From contig NC_083644.1 in assembly GCF_963576545.1 (NCBI RefSeq), positions 24,317,893 to 24,381,892 on the forward strand: a stretch of DNA of 64,000 nucleotides, given 5' to 3'. This stretch comes from Limanda limanda (Eukaryota > Chordata > Actinopteri > Pleuronectiformes > Pleuronectidae). The notes under the pieces were generated by a model. That model was not told the DNA's origin. It saw only the letters and a list, made by a program, of their open reading frames with translations, and ran no database searches. A program made the position numbers and the translations under genes. This document shows positions 51,940 through 63,819 of the stretch, piece by piece (within the stretch, counting starts at the first letter, position 1; the number at the start of each line of letters is the position of its first letter).

Positions 51940-54900
51940 TCACTTCACAGAGCGGCCCATCTTAGGAACTTCAGGATGTACTAAGGAAAAGACAAAGAGT
52001 TTGCATCATTTGAATTGTTTATCTGCAAAGTTAAGACAAACATGTTTTCCTTACCTTCTTTGGTAGGCTGTGACAGACCAGGTCTTGCAGGTGGCCTGAG
52101 TTTGCCGGGGAGTTCGCTGCTGTCTCTGTAGTCTCTGGGTTTAGGGGTCTGGGGTTCCGGCATGCCTGGTCGGGACTTGGCCGGCAAAGGAGGTCGGCTT
52201 TGTGCTGTCCCGCCATCAGAACGCGAGGGCACCACTGGTTTCTTTTGAGCTGAGGAATGTGAAAGGCTGGGGATGGGAGGCTGAGACTTATTCTCGGAGC
52301 AGGTGAAGGAGCGGTTGCGTGGGGTGGGCACGGGGGGGCGGTCAGGGTCTCCATCTGGTGATTTGGAGATCGCAAACAATGGGTCCAGAAGTGTGAGGTT
52401 GCTCCGACCATGAGATTTTGCCATTGAATCGTAGAGTGGGTTGTCAAACATCTCTGACATCTTTTCGTCCTCCTCCCTACGAGGCAAAGAACCATGGTTT
52501 CATGTTATTTTAAGAGCATCTCAGTGACACCTTAGCACTTGCAGATGAACTCTTGAGATGAGAAAAAACACATTATCTAACACTAAGTCATGCATAGTCA
52601 ACACTGAGTACAAAAAGAATATTTTGGTGGTGGCAAGCACTTCTACTGAGCCCCTGAAGTCCCAAAAGATGATATTTGTTTATCTTGTGCGCACAAGTTA
52701 CTTATTTTAGGAAGATGTTTGATATTTTAATCCCTCAGATGCGCACAGACACCAGATTGGTACCATAGCATGGAGAAAACGTTTTGTTTTCACCTGGGAA
52801 TGTCACAAAACAAAATTATGGTTGCTCTTCCACAGAGACACAGAATTATCAGGAATCATTTGCTGCGCATATTGAAAGACGACAGGCACAGCCGACGGAA
52901 GGACAATGTTTCTATCATAATACTTGAGAAGTGAACAATCTCTTAAAAGCTTTAAAGGCAACTTAGTGTTGTCTTCAAAGCATACGCCAGTCATATCTTT
53001 ACAACACAGATATTAACTCTGTGTGCACGACACTTATTTATCTTATGCACACAAAATCATCTTTGGGGCTCCGTACACTTCAGGTCATCATCTCTTGTCT
53101 TATCCTCGGACGTGCAGCAAAGGGCTGGGGCTTACACAAGTGTATCATGCAAAGATGGTAAAGAATACTGTGACAGTAATAAAACTACAAACAATGTTGC
53201 ATTGGATTAGTAACAGACTCTTACATGGAACAGGGTTTCCCTGTGGGACTGCGTATGTTCATATTCTTGGAGTCCTTAACCCCCTGCCCGGCGATTGCAA
53301 GAGTTTTTGGTGGCATGCTGTAACTCCAACCTTTATCCATCAGTTTCCCACTTTTGTAGGTCACTCCTGCGTAGCTGGGGTTGGAAATATCATGTGCTAC
53401 GATGTTTGTGCTCCTGTCAACAAACAGATAGAAAATATCACAGAGGGAAGTAACATATTTGAGATATTCTTTAACCACAAAGACAAAAAATGGCTGACTT
53501 GTTGAGGTCGTTGCCTTTGCCTTTGGAGGTAACAGGGTCATCCTTTTCGATTTTGATGAAATCTGAAATCAGAGGAAATAGGAGGTTATGCTTCAAGAGG
53601 TTGAAGATATTTAAGGCAAAGAATTTGTCTTTCACACATGAACAACGCAGCAGGAGGTTCTCCACTCAGACGAGTGTTCAGGTGAAGGATGATGCTGCAG
53701 GCAGAGGCAGGATGTTACATTCTGCTGCGAAGATTACGTGTTTTTATTTACAGCACATCCACTCTTATCACCAAACTCTCTCTTGACATCCTTGTTGGTG
53801 TGTGGCTCCACTTTTTCATCCTGAGATTTCATAACATGGACAATCGATTACAAGTGTTGTCGACCCTGTTGTGTTTGCTAACAGCTGTTTGTGGATTTTA
53901 CAATGAGATGATAATCTGAGCAGTCTGTGACAATTCTGTAATGAACAACTAATTGTCTATGAATTCCACTGCAATGATCACATGCACAGCACATGCACAC
54001 AGGCTGCAGCCCTTTTTATCAAAAGCTCTGTTGACACCTTCATCCGAGTCTGACATGTGTATGGCACCGCATTTTCATATCCATATTTATATTTTCATTC
54101 TTATGGTTTGTTTTCGTTTCACGTCCGTCACAAGTTAGATATGTCATCAACACACCCACTTGCTCACAGTGAATCCTGCGGCTCATCTCCTGCTCGTCTC
54201 ACATCGGCTCATTAGGACATTCTCAGGAGTTTTGACTAGGGGGCTGTCAGGAGAAGCTCTGGAGGAACTCCAAAGGCTCTTATTTCTACATTTGCTATCT
54301 CACATACAATTCCTGACGTTATCCTGAGTGCAGTGCATGTCTCAAAGCAGCTTAGATAAAGACGTTCCTGAGCTGCTTTCCTGACTTACCATACAACTTC
54401 TCGGTGGGTTTGCCCACAGAGGTCTGTAACTGGATCCCGCCTGTCATACTGCCCGTCTTCTCTCCGTGGTGAGTCAGTGTGACCTGGAACTCCGTGTAGC
54501 AGAACTGGGCAGCTCGCAGCGCAACGCAGCCCTCACCTTTGGAAACCACAGAGTAAAGCCATTTTTAGACATGACCTGCGGGTAAAATTCAGAGAATTGG
54601 CTATAGAGTTTGCATTTCACAGTACCGTATGACTCGTCACAGTCTGTGGACTTCACACAGATCAGGATGTGCTGGTCCAAGAGGTACTCGGGGTCAGAGA
54701 TGATGGGGGTGAGCTTGAAAAAAAGAGAACCCAACATGAATGACTTTTGCCGGATGCCACCACGAGGAACATTAAGCACCAAACATTCACATCTTCACTT
54801 TACCGTCACTTGGTTGCCAAACCAAACTTTTATGGATCCATTTGAGTGCTCTGTGTTCTCTCCCTCAGACGTCTTAACAGTCTCTGCAGAGATTCAAAGA

Positions 54901-56230
54901 AACATGTTCTCATCATCTTCATCTATTTCAAACAGAATCAAAGAAAATCCAGTGAGTTATGGTCGATCGAAAAGACGAGACTCACTCTCCAAGCAGCTGG
55001 AGTGATACTCGATGAAGAACTTGGTCTTTGATTTTGTCAACAACGTGGCCACACAGTTCATGATCTGTATCCCGCCTTGAGGCGCACTGTTTGGATCTGA
55101 ACAAACAAACAACCACGTAATAGCACAGTTTCTAATCTGCAGTGAGGTATAGCTCGTAGCTGGTGATGGTACCTTGCTTGGAGACAAACTGTGAAGCAAC
55201 TCCGACTTCAAACGAGGCAAATACAGGCGAGTGGTCACTTGTCATGATGTCATTGGTGCACCCTGCAAGTTAAGGTAATTGCAAAAAAGTATGTCACATA
55301 AAATATCATGAAAAACATACAAATGTGTTGAACTTTATTATATCTGCCCATATTTTCAAATATCTTATAATATTTCCATTGGATTTTTTGTGAAAAGAGT
55401 AGAAAGGGGAATTAAAAACATAAAGGTCAGGTTGGTAAGTTGTTTCTGAAACACTTTTTATCTTGTTTATTGAAATCGTCTTCACATCAATAAATGCCGG
55501 AACAAAAGGCAGCATCTGTTGCAGGACTGTAACAAACACCCATAATTTCATTTGATCTGAATGAAATGATTGGCTGGCGTACCTGTCTGTCACTAGCCTG
55601 CCTGTTTGCACCCTGCCTATTCACTCACATCTTCACAAGCTAGAAAGACATTCACCTCTAAAGCAAAGACAATAGCCAGAAGTTAGCCAGCGAGTAACTG
55701 AAAAGTCGTCTTCTAGCAGTTGTCAGGCGTTGCACGTTCACAGTGTGGCCTGCTCTTGCTCTCCAGGATTACCAACCCTAGCTTTAAGTTTTTATGCTTT
55801 ATTTTTTCATTAAGAACTGGGACGAGATTGCACTGTTAAAAACTGTTTTTTTCCCTCTCTGTTATACAAATATGCAGTGGTGTATAAAGTACTTGAAAGC
55901 CATACTTGAGTAAAAGTACAGATAACTTACCTGAAAGTGACTTCGGTAAAAGTAAAAGTCACCCGTCAGAAAATGACTTGAGTAAAAGTCTTAAAGTAGC
56001 TCATATTAAAAGTACTTAAGTATCAAAAGTATCTGGTGTTGAAATGTACTTAAGTATCAAAAGTAAAAGTACAAGTACCATAATTAAAAATGCAAAGTGC
56101 TTTTTATAGTAGGCCTGTACAGACAAAAAACAACCCAAAATGTTGCTCCTCAAGATTTATCTCAACTGACTGAAAAATTATAACAACAATATGAATATAA
56201 TGTATAATTTTACAAATGTTGAACCCTAGA

Positions 56231-56280
<50 letters not shown>

Positions 56281-59200
56281 GCGTGTTGCGCCAACCTCCG
56301 CTGCTCAAGTAACGAGCCAGTTTGAGATTGTAAGAAGTAGAAAGTACACATATTTTTGTTCAAATGTAACGAGTAAAAGTAAAAAGTCGTCAGGAAAATA
56401 AATACTCAAGTAAAGTACAGATATAGGGAAAATCTACTTAAGTACAGCAACGAAGTATTTCTACTTTGTTACTCCCCACCACTGCAAATATGGACTAACT
56501 GGCCAACATAATCATAAATATCTGTAATAAGATAATATTTGCATGTTCAGCTGCAAAACTGTGCACTGACTAAAATAAGCTGTAGTTTCAAGCACTGCTG
56601 GAAACTCATCAGGGGAACTCCTCACCGTATGCTTGGCAGACAACATGAACCAGAGGATACGACTTCCGCAGAACACGATCACACCAGGAGGGTAAATTGT
56701 ATTTTGTCTGTCGAGAGAAGTTTGTTATTTATACATAAATACAGTATGTAACATATTTCGAGCCTAGGACAGGACAGGAAATCCAGTCTTCAGAAAGTAG
56801 CTGTAATGCTGGTGAGCTGTCTGCTGACTGCCGCTGCCTGACAGTTAATAGTTGTTTGTCTTTGTACAGTGTATGTTGGCCCTGTGATACCAGTCCAGGG
56901 TTTACTCTCTCACCCAATGTCAGCTGGGATTTGCTCCAGCTCCCCCTGCAACCCTCAAAGGAAAACCTGTATAAATGATTAATGGATGGATGTTTGTGAC
57001 AATGACTGTGGAGGTCATGTCATCAATTTTCTATGAGCCAAGGCAAATCTTCACATGGACCTTTTAACCCAGATGACTTAAAGAAAAAACTGTGTTCTTT
57101 GTCAATTTAGATTTGTGTTCGAAGTTGTCGTCGCTTTCTGTGCCCTCAGGGCCTGACAGGAGCCTCTAGGGGAGAAGACATCTGACTCAATCTAAACTTA
57201 CCCCTGTGGCTTTGGCCTTTGTGTAGGCGTACTTCTCTCGCGTGTCTCTCTCAAAACGATAGGTTGGTGCAAACATGATTTCCTCCTCCTCTACAATCAC
57301 AAAGAGAATCAACAAGAAGTAAGAAGTATGCCGACAATCAATAATGGCAATCAATGACCAGAAAAGAGCAGTTTTAATCTGTGTAAGTCACACACACCAT
57401 AATCTAACCTACTGTACAGTCTGTCTATTTTTTCTATATTTGACCATGGCTCACCAAAATGCAAAAAGACCTTTTCATCATTCATCTCCATGCCGAGCTG
57501 GTCTTTACAGAGGAGTTCCTGGTACTGCTGCTGTTTGATCTTTGTCACAATGTACTCAGCTTCCTGTGAAGGGAAACAAAGTGGTGACTTTTCCTGACTA
57601 AACGTGTTGGTAGCTCAGAGCTCAGACACTTGACAACCAGCACGATCTTTCATGCACGAGTCACTCGGGTACCGCCCGGCTGGATCTCCAACGTCTGGGG
57701 TTAAATTCAGGAAAAACTTCAGTAGATGTACATAAAAAACACTGATTATATATATATTTGAATTTACAGGTAAATACTAGGTAATTTGATACCTTAAATG
57801 CCTAGTTAAAATGTTGTAGCAACAATTACTTTTGCATTAATGCATTAATCTCAACTTACTGTAGATGGGAATTCAACGCGGTAGTTCAAATCACCGAGCC
57901 AGAAGAGGTGGGTGAAGCGATTTGTGATGTCAAACGGATTAAGCTTCTTATCTCCCAGATTCAGAAATCGCAGGATGCTGGTGTAGTTTTGATTACGTCT
58001 GCAAATGCAACAAAAAATATAGCATAAAAATGAACAAAAACTATGTATATATGTGTGTGTTGGACTATTTTCTGAAATTCTAAGCATTTAAAGCAATCAA
58101 ACCAATACCAAATGATGAAATCTGTTGCTTTTTGTTAAGTCGTGGTTACATCTAAAAATTTGCAAATGTTAAGGACACAATCCCTTTTTGTATAAATGAG
58201 AGTAGACACATGGCTTTTAAATACAGATTATGAGATTGCCCCTAAAACATTAAGAGGACAGGTAAATAGCCACTTCCGTCAATTGACAAATATAGTAAAA
58301 GTTCAGATTAGTCAAAAATAAAAGTGAATATATCTGTAAATGACATCGTTGGTTTGGTAATTCAAATTGTGTGCAAAAAGAAAGATTATATATTTAAATT
58401 GTTAATTGTCAATCAGTTGGAAACAAATCTAAAGTGCTTGAGGCGGCAGCAGCCGGTGCTCAGTGAGTGTCAGCTCACTACATAAAACTAGATTATCATT
58501 ATATACAGCACCACAAAGTTCTGTCATGTTGTATAATCTCTTGTATCAGATGCTGTAGCCAACAAAGTAATGATAACAAAGTCAGCAAGTTTATCAGAAA
58601 CAAAGTAGGCTGAACAATGCTATTTAGAGACAGTATACTTGTAGTTACATAAACTTCATCTTTAAGTGCTTGACTTTCGTCTTCATGAGGAGAGCAGATT
58701 AATTAATCACTGTGTTTCAAATGGAGAGAAAATTAAATGAAAAAAGTTAAATGAAAAATTACCCGAACGATATGAGGGACTATTGAGGTGATGTTGAAAA
58801 ATAAATTTTCAATTTATTAATTTCAAGAATAAGGTCGCAACTGAATAAGGTCGCAACTGAATAAGGTCGCAACTGAATAAGGTCGCAACAATTAAACTTT
58901 GATTATTTGGGAAACCACACGTAAAATTTAACAAGATGCTACACATTCCTCGTATTGACACAGGTAACAGGCTGAACTACTGATATTCCCACTCTAACAT
59001 GAAGTCTAAAGTCTTTACTTTATTCTTGAAATATTACTATATTTTAATATATATTTTTAGATTTTCAGATCAAATTTTCCCTTTAAGTTGCCCTTATAAG
59101 CTATTGTAAAAACATACGAGTTTTTGTTTTTATTCTAACCCTAACCCTAACCCTAACCCTAACCCTAACCCTTTATTATATTTATATAACTGTTGGTAAA

Positions 59201-62200
59201 AAGAGCACCCTTGAGTGTGCTGGTTTCTCTTCTCTTTTACAAACTGACTGAAAGTTAAAGGAACAGCTCTGATATCTATCATTCTATTCTTCATTTCTAT
59301 TTCGTCTCTTTTGTGTAGCAGCCTTGTATTTGCTGAGATGAGTGTGTATAGGCCTGAGGCTAAAATCTGTCCAAAAAAAGGTTAGCTGGTCCAAAATTAT
59401 TGCTGTGAGCTGGTACATTAACTAATGAAGGTGACCCAGAGGAGCGTATAAATATTTTTTATATTTCAACTCACATCACATCGGGATTTTGGCAGTTGGA
59501 CTGTGAGAAGATAATGTTTACTACGGTTTTGGAGAATAAAGTGAAGTAAACAGTTGAAGTAAACACAGATAAAATGTTGGTGTTACTGGGATGAAATGAA
59601 TATTGGTGTTGTTAAAGTATGATCTGCTCCTGACCTGAGTTTCTTCTCACTTCCTGAGGTCAGGTGACTGTTGACAAAGCCAAAAGACGTCCCGTTGAAC
59701 ATGAAGGACACTCCCACTGCTCCCTTGTTTCCTACGAAAGAAATTCAACACTGAGGGCTGATTCTTCCAAGAATTTTATGACACCTCATTAAATGGCTGG
59801 TGGAGAAGTGGACCTGTTTACCCAGTGTGTTGGCGATGCCAGTCTTCACACTGTCAGAGAAAAGGTGGGAGATCCTGTTCTCGTGCTCCGGCTTGGCCAG
59901 CACCACAATCCGAATGCTCCACAGCGTGTGAATTGCAACCTGGATGTTAGAAAATGGACGTGATGGATTATTGCTGTGTATCTGTATTCTGTCTGTTCTG
60001 CTTCACCCTCACTCACCTGTTTGAAGCTGATGTTTGTGATGTTCCTCAGGGCTCCTTTCACTGTGTCTGCCCACTCCCTCTCACTCAAAGAATCCTCCTG
60101 CGTCCCGATGACATAAAAATCATGTGGGATGTGATCTGCCGTGTCGTCTCGTGTCTTTCCTTGGCCTTTACACTGAAACCAGGATTTCATGTTGTGGGGA
60201 GGGCCGGCGTTTCCTGCAGGTTCAGAGAAATGTCTTTTACTGTAGTGTTACTTGGTCAGTCATGAACTCATCCTAATTCATTCAACCTGTAACTGTATCT
60301 CAATCCATGTGTGCATCATCAGATTTGTAAACGTGTAAAATATGTTAACGTCTATAAGATTTGCAAGTGTATTGGATGACCTTTCCCACTTTTTGTTACA
60401 CTTCTGCAATTTAACTCTGTTATCCCCCCCAAAAAATGTCTTACTCTGAGTGCAGGTATGGCATGTGAGGCTGCCATTTTTTGTCTTCATTTCAATCGCG
60501 GTTGCATATCTCATATTAATGTTTTTTTTGACACATTTGTAAATCTGATTACACCCACAGATACTTAATACACCTTTGCAGATTCTTGTACGCATTTGTA
60601 GATCTCAGCAGGCATTGACAAATCTGATTATGCACGCATGGATTGAGATATAGTTTCACAACTCGCTCTAACATTCCTACCCATGTTCCAGGTGCCAACA
60701 AACACAGAGATCATGTCCGGTTCAGGTTTCCCAGAGTGTTTGTTCTTCATTTGCTGAAGCAGTTGGCAAAATCCCTCTCTTTTCTGGTGAGAAACATTGA
60801 AAAACACTGATATAAAACCCTGAAACCATGTTTTCTCAAGCTTTTGGCAACTATCTCCTGCATAAATCCAGTAGTTTATGCTAAAATATAAAAAGTCACT
60901 TGTTTGAATTTGGCTGATTTTGTATGTCAAAAAGTTCATGCCTGTGCACCAATCAGGATTTGTGAACCTTGAAGTCAAATGGGAAGACAGTTGTTAATAT
61001 TAGCTAATGAACAGACTGAAGTTAATCCAATCTCATCAATGAATATATGATTTTGCTACTCAATTTGAAAAAGGTGCCATAAGGTAAATCAGGAGCAGGC
61101 CAGTTGCTAGTAGTCTGTTACCTTTGTGTCATCAAACACAAACTCTTTACGCAAAACCTTCTCTTTCTCTGTCTCCACCACAATGACAAGTTTGGTGTGC
61201 ATTTTCTGAGATTTCACCAACTGCAGGACTGAAAAAGAATCAGAGTTTATTATTAAAAACAGAGTAATGTTCATGGTCTACAGCAGTTTATTAACACGAC
61301 TAGCTCCATGCCAGCAGCTCTAGAACACTACTATTAGGCATCACGTTTCTCAGCGTTAAATGCTACAGTCGCCATGCAACCTGCTCACAATGACAATGAA
61401 CACAATGGTTTTTAGCACATCTGATGATTAACATGCACAACATCTTGGTTTAGCATTCTAGCAGGCTAACCTAATGCTAACCACAAAGTGCTCGGTTCGG
61501 TTTATTGGTGGTTGGCAACCAATGTCAACGTGCATTACCGAACCACAAACAGTAGGGATCGCCAAAGTCGATACTTTTCTGGTAATTGGCCATAAAACAA
61601 AATATTGGACAAATTTAACGAAAAATTTTGTTTGATTTCATCTCTGGGAGGGGGTATGGCTGTGCACCAACTTTCATGGCAATTCATCCAATTCCTGACT
61701 TAATTAGAATTTGACTCTGCTGAGCGTGTTTATCTGCCAAGGTCCAACAGACCCCTTAAACCAAGCCAATTTCACACACTCATAGATAGCAGTTCCCTAA
61801 ATCTGCCAGATTTTTCTCTTTATCAAGAGCCATGAGTTATTCACTGCGTAATCTGTGACAATATTTGAAAAACCCATTGTTAAAGAAATTAAAATAAAAT
61901 TCTAGAGCCGCCCCATGATCCAGAGCCAAAATTAAATGGGTTCTTTCATGACCCATGCTGCATCCTTTCACCAATATTTGCAGTAATCCGTCCAGTAGTT
62001 TTTGCATTATCTTGTAGAAAAACAAAGAAATGGAAGAGAATCGCCCAACTCATTCATCATGATAAATGAGATCATTGTGATATTTCAGTTTGCACCAAAG
62101 CAGTGGACCGTCTGACCATCACCTGAACTACATCGCGAGACTTAAAACCAATACAAAGGAATGAGGTTGAATCACTTACTTTTATTGTGCACAAAGTATT

Positions 62201-62616
62201 TGTCTTCAGGTCCATCCTTGGACTTCTTGTAGAAGAGCTTCCCACTTTCTACATCCACTTTCAGTGACATCTTTGTGGGAATACCAAGGGATTCTTGCTT
62301 GACCTGAGAGTGAAAGAGGGAAACTGATGAAATAAGCTGCAAACCTCTGAATATTAATACAATAACTCATTCAGATAAGCACCTCAAACATGACAAGCGG
62401 GATGAGAGACTTCCTGTGACCTCCTTCAAATCCAACAGACTCAAAAATAGAAAACCTTGCCTGGAAAAAAATAGAGAAGATGGTTGACATCTAGAACATC
62501 ATCTGTGGATTTGTCAGAGATGAGTCATGGTATGTTACCTTATCTTCTATGGAGTAGAGCAGTTTTGTCAGTTGCTCAAGCCTAAAGGACAAAGACTGAC
62601 CTGAGTCGACAGAAAT
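51940..62616 (-). CDS. inpp5d: SHIP1, SH2-containing inositol 5-phosphatase (5' end beyond window)
   Basis: Removes the 5-phosphate of PI(3,4,5)P3 at the plasma membrane of blood cells, dampening PI3K signalling. 21 exons on the minus strand: 62616-62539, 62460-62383, 62303-62180, 61228-61122, 60783-60681, 60213-60017, 59939-59822, 59731-59635, 57998-57860, 57563-57455, 57290-57202, 56707-56626, 55262-55173, 55096-54986, 54883-54804, 54713-54626, 54536-54390, 53562-53499, 53413-53225, 52476-52055 and 51980-51940. Phases agree throughout, giving 850 residues to the stop. Landmarks in order are FVGTWNMG, GNKGAVGVSF, NSHLTSG, the catalytic WLGDLNYRV and PSWCDRVL motifs, TSDHSPVFA, and the C2-like PIISDPEYLLDQHIL. 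Two docking sites follow (SNPSY and DNPLY), with a proline-rich tail (PPVPTPR, PPLPAKS) and RDYRDSSELP. The NPXY sites and the lack of a SAM domain favour INPP5D over INPPL1. The SH2 exons are not in the window. Confidence 0.95.
53596..53725. repeat. Dispersed repeat fragment in inpp5d intron
   Basis: CTTTCACACATGAACAACGC, AGGTTCTCCACTCAGAC and GCAGAGGCAGGATGTTAC match the middle and 3' parts of the repeat at 63820-64000. It is a degraded partial copy. Confidence 0.6.
54558..54622. repeat. Dispersed repeat fragment filling a short inpp5d intron
   Basis: ACATGACCTGCGGGTAAAAT and CAGAGAATTGGCTA match the 5' part of the repeat at 63820-64000 (ACATGACCTCTGGGGAAAAT, CAGAGAATTGGCTA). The fragment occupies most of the 89-bp intron between the exons ending at 54626 and starting at 54536. 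Confidence 0.65.
55875..56484. mobile_element. hAT-type MITE in inpp5d intron
   Basis: The termini CAGTGGTGTATAAAGTAC (55875) and GTTACTCCCCACCACTG (ending 56484) are hAT-like inverted ends. A perfect 8-bp duplication CAAATATG flanks it at 55867-55874 and 56485-56492. The 610-bp interior is made of AAAGTACTTAAGTA-like words typical of a high-copy fish element. It carries a GA microsatellite at 56231-56278 and has no transposase. It lies in the intron between the exons at 56626 and 55262. Confidence 0.88.
56231..56278. repeat. GA microsatellite inside hAT MITE
   Basis: About 24 GA dinucleotides with one ACA interruption. It gives a spurious Arg/Glu-rich frame. Confidence 0.92.
56885..57000 (+). 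repeat. Retroelement 3' tail (CTCCAGCTCCCCCTG type)
   Basis: ATGTCAGCTGGGATTTGCTC then CCCTGCAACCCTCAAAGGA and ATTAATGGATGGATG, the recognisable 3' end of a fish LINE/SINE group. It lies in an inpp5d intron. Confidence 0.65.
58827..58890. repeat. Minisatellite, four 16-bp units
   Basis: GAATAAGGTCGCAACT repeated four times exactly apart from the last base. It lies in the 1.6-kb inpp5d intron between the exons at 59635 and 57998. Confidence 0.95.
59135..59172. repeat. Interstitial telomeric repeat (CCCTAA)n
   Basis: Just over six perfect CCCTAA units (TTAGGG on the minus strand) inside an inpp5d intron, flanked by TATTCTAA and CTTTATTATA. Normal gene sequence continues on both sides, so this is not a chromosome end. 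Confidence 0.95.
61494..61545 (+). repeat. Dispersed repeat fragment (GGTTTATTGG..GTTGGCAACC type)
   Basis: GGTTCGGTTTATTGGTGGTT then GGCAACCAATGTCAACGTGC. Related copies lie at 62801-62872, 62925-62955 and 63680-63750, all in inpp5d introns or 5'-ward sequence. Confidence 0.6.
61675..62025 (-). repeat. Second copy of the 24.8-kb dispersed repeat, inverse orientation
   Basis: Read on the minus strand it contains GCAAAAACTACTGGACGG, ATTGGTGAAAGGATGCAGC and AACCCATTTAATTTTGG, matching the order of the copy at 24811-25050. It continues further upstream than that copy. Confidence 0.6.
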
Positions 62617-63819
62617 CTGTAAAAAGAAACGGTTCATGATGATTAGGATTTTTTAGAAGGTTTTTTGGGGCCTTTACCTTTATATGACAGGAGAATGAAA
62701 CGGGAAATGTGAAGACATGAACAACTACATATTCACTGTAAAAATATCTACGCTAAACAACAGCACCATCGCGGTTGTTAGGGAAAATCGAAGAAAACAT
62801 CTTCTTCTTCTAGTTCGGTTTATTTGCGGGAGTTAACCAACGTCAAGGTGCATCATCCACTGCATCTCCCATCACCCTGATACTTGATAGTCTCTCCACG
62901 CTCAGTCCAGAAATCATCTTTGATTGGTTTACTGGCGGTTGGCAAACAATGTCCATCATGACATTATTTTGTCCACTCTTGTCTCTTTCAGATAATGGAG
63001 CATACTCCCTATTCCAAAGGTAAATACTATTTCAAAGCTCAGTTCATCCACCTCCATCTCTCTTTAGCTTTTCTCATTCTCTACCAATGACTCCTCTATT
63101 TGGTAGTAACCGTATAATCCTGTCAGATGTTTGTTTATTAAGTGCAGTGTATTATTGAGTCAAGTATGTCCTATCCTGAGCCTAGTCACAATGTCCTCCT
63201 CTGTGGTCCTTTTGCTGTCCTCATTGTGCTCACTTCCTGCTCTACTGCTTAAATGTTTCTCCCTTTATGAGCTACATCCCAGCAATGCTGCCATTTGTTA
63301 ATAATGTTTCCTTTGATTATTGTTTTTGCCTCTAATTTACTAAGTGAAATGTCCACGACTTCTTGATGATTTAGTGCATCCTTTGCCAATTAATCCACCC
63401 TTCATTGCTCTTTATTCCTCTGTATGCTGGTATCCACATGAAAGTAGTCACAATATTCATATTTAGGAATGTATACAGGATCAAATATCTCATTAATTAA
63501 ATCTAACCTACTGTTAGATGAAAATTACTTTAAACAACCTTCCGGATTTTTAACTCTTCAAACTATTGTAATGCTGCTGCAATCTCCTGTTCACTGAAAT
63601 GTTCAATTCAGGTATACTGAGACCAAAACTTTTTCTTCCTGTAATAAGATCTTTGGATCCATCTGTTTATACTGTAACTCTTCTTCTTCTTCTTTTGGTT
63701 TATTAGTGGGTGGCAACCAGCATCAAGGTGCGTTACCGCCATCCACTGTGTGTTTCAGTATCCTACTTCTCTTTCTTCTTCCCTATTCGGTACTGTAGCT
63801 CTAAACCGTTTTCAAACAT
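62617..63819 (-). other. inpp5d intron sequence with repeat fragments
   Basis: No exon was recognised between the 62616 acceptor and 63.8 kb. The stretch carries three fragments of the GTTTATTGG-type repeat, two of them preceded by a CTTCTTCTTC run (62801 and 63680). The SH2 and linker exons must lie beyond the window. Confidence 0.55.

Noticed and set aside
59135..59172. Chromosome end
   Set aside because: inpp5d exons continue on both sides of the telomeric repeat in the right order.
51940..62616. INPPL1 (SHIP2) instead of INPP5D
   Set aside because: The tail has two NPXY motifs and RDYRDSSELP near the end, as in SHIP1, and no SAM domain follows.
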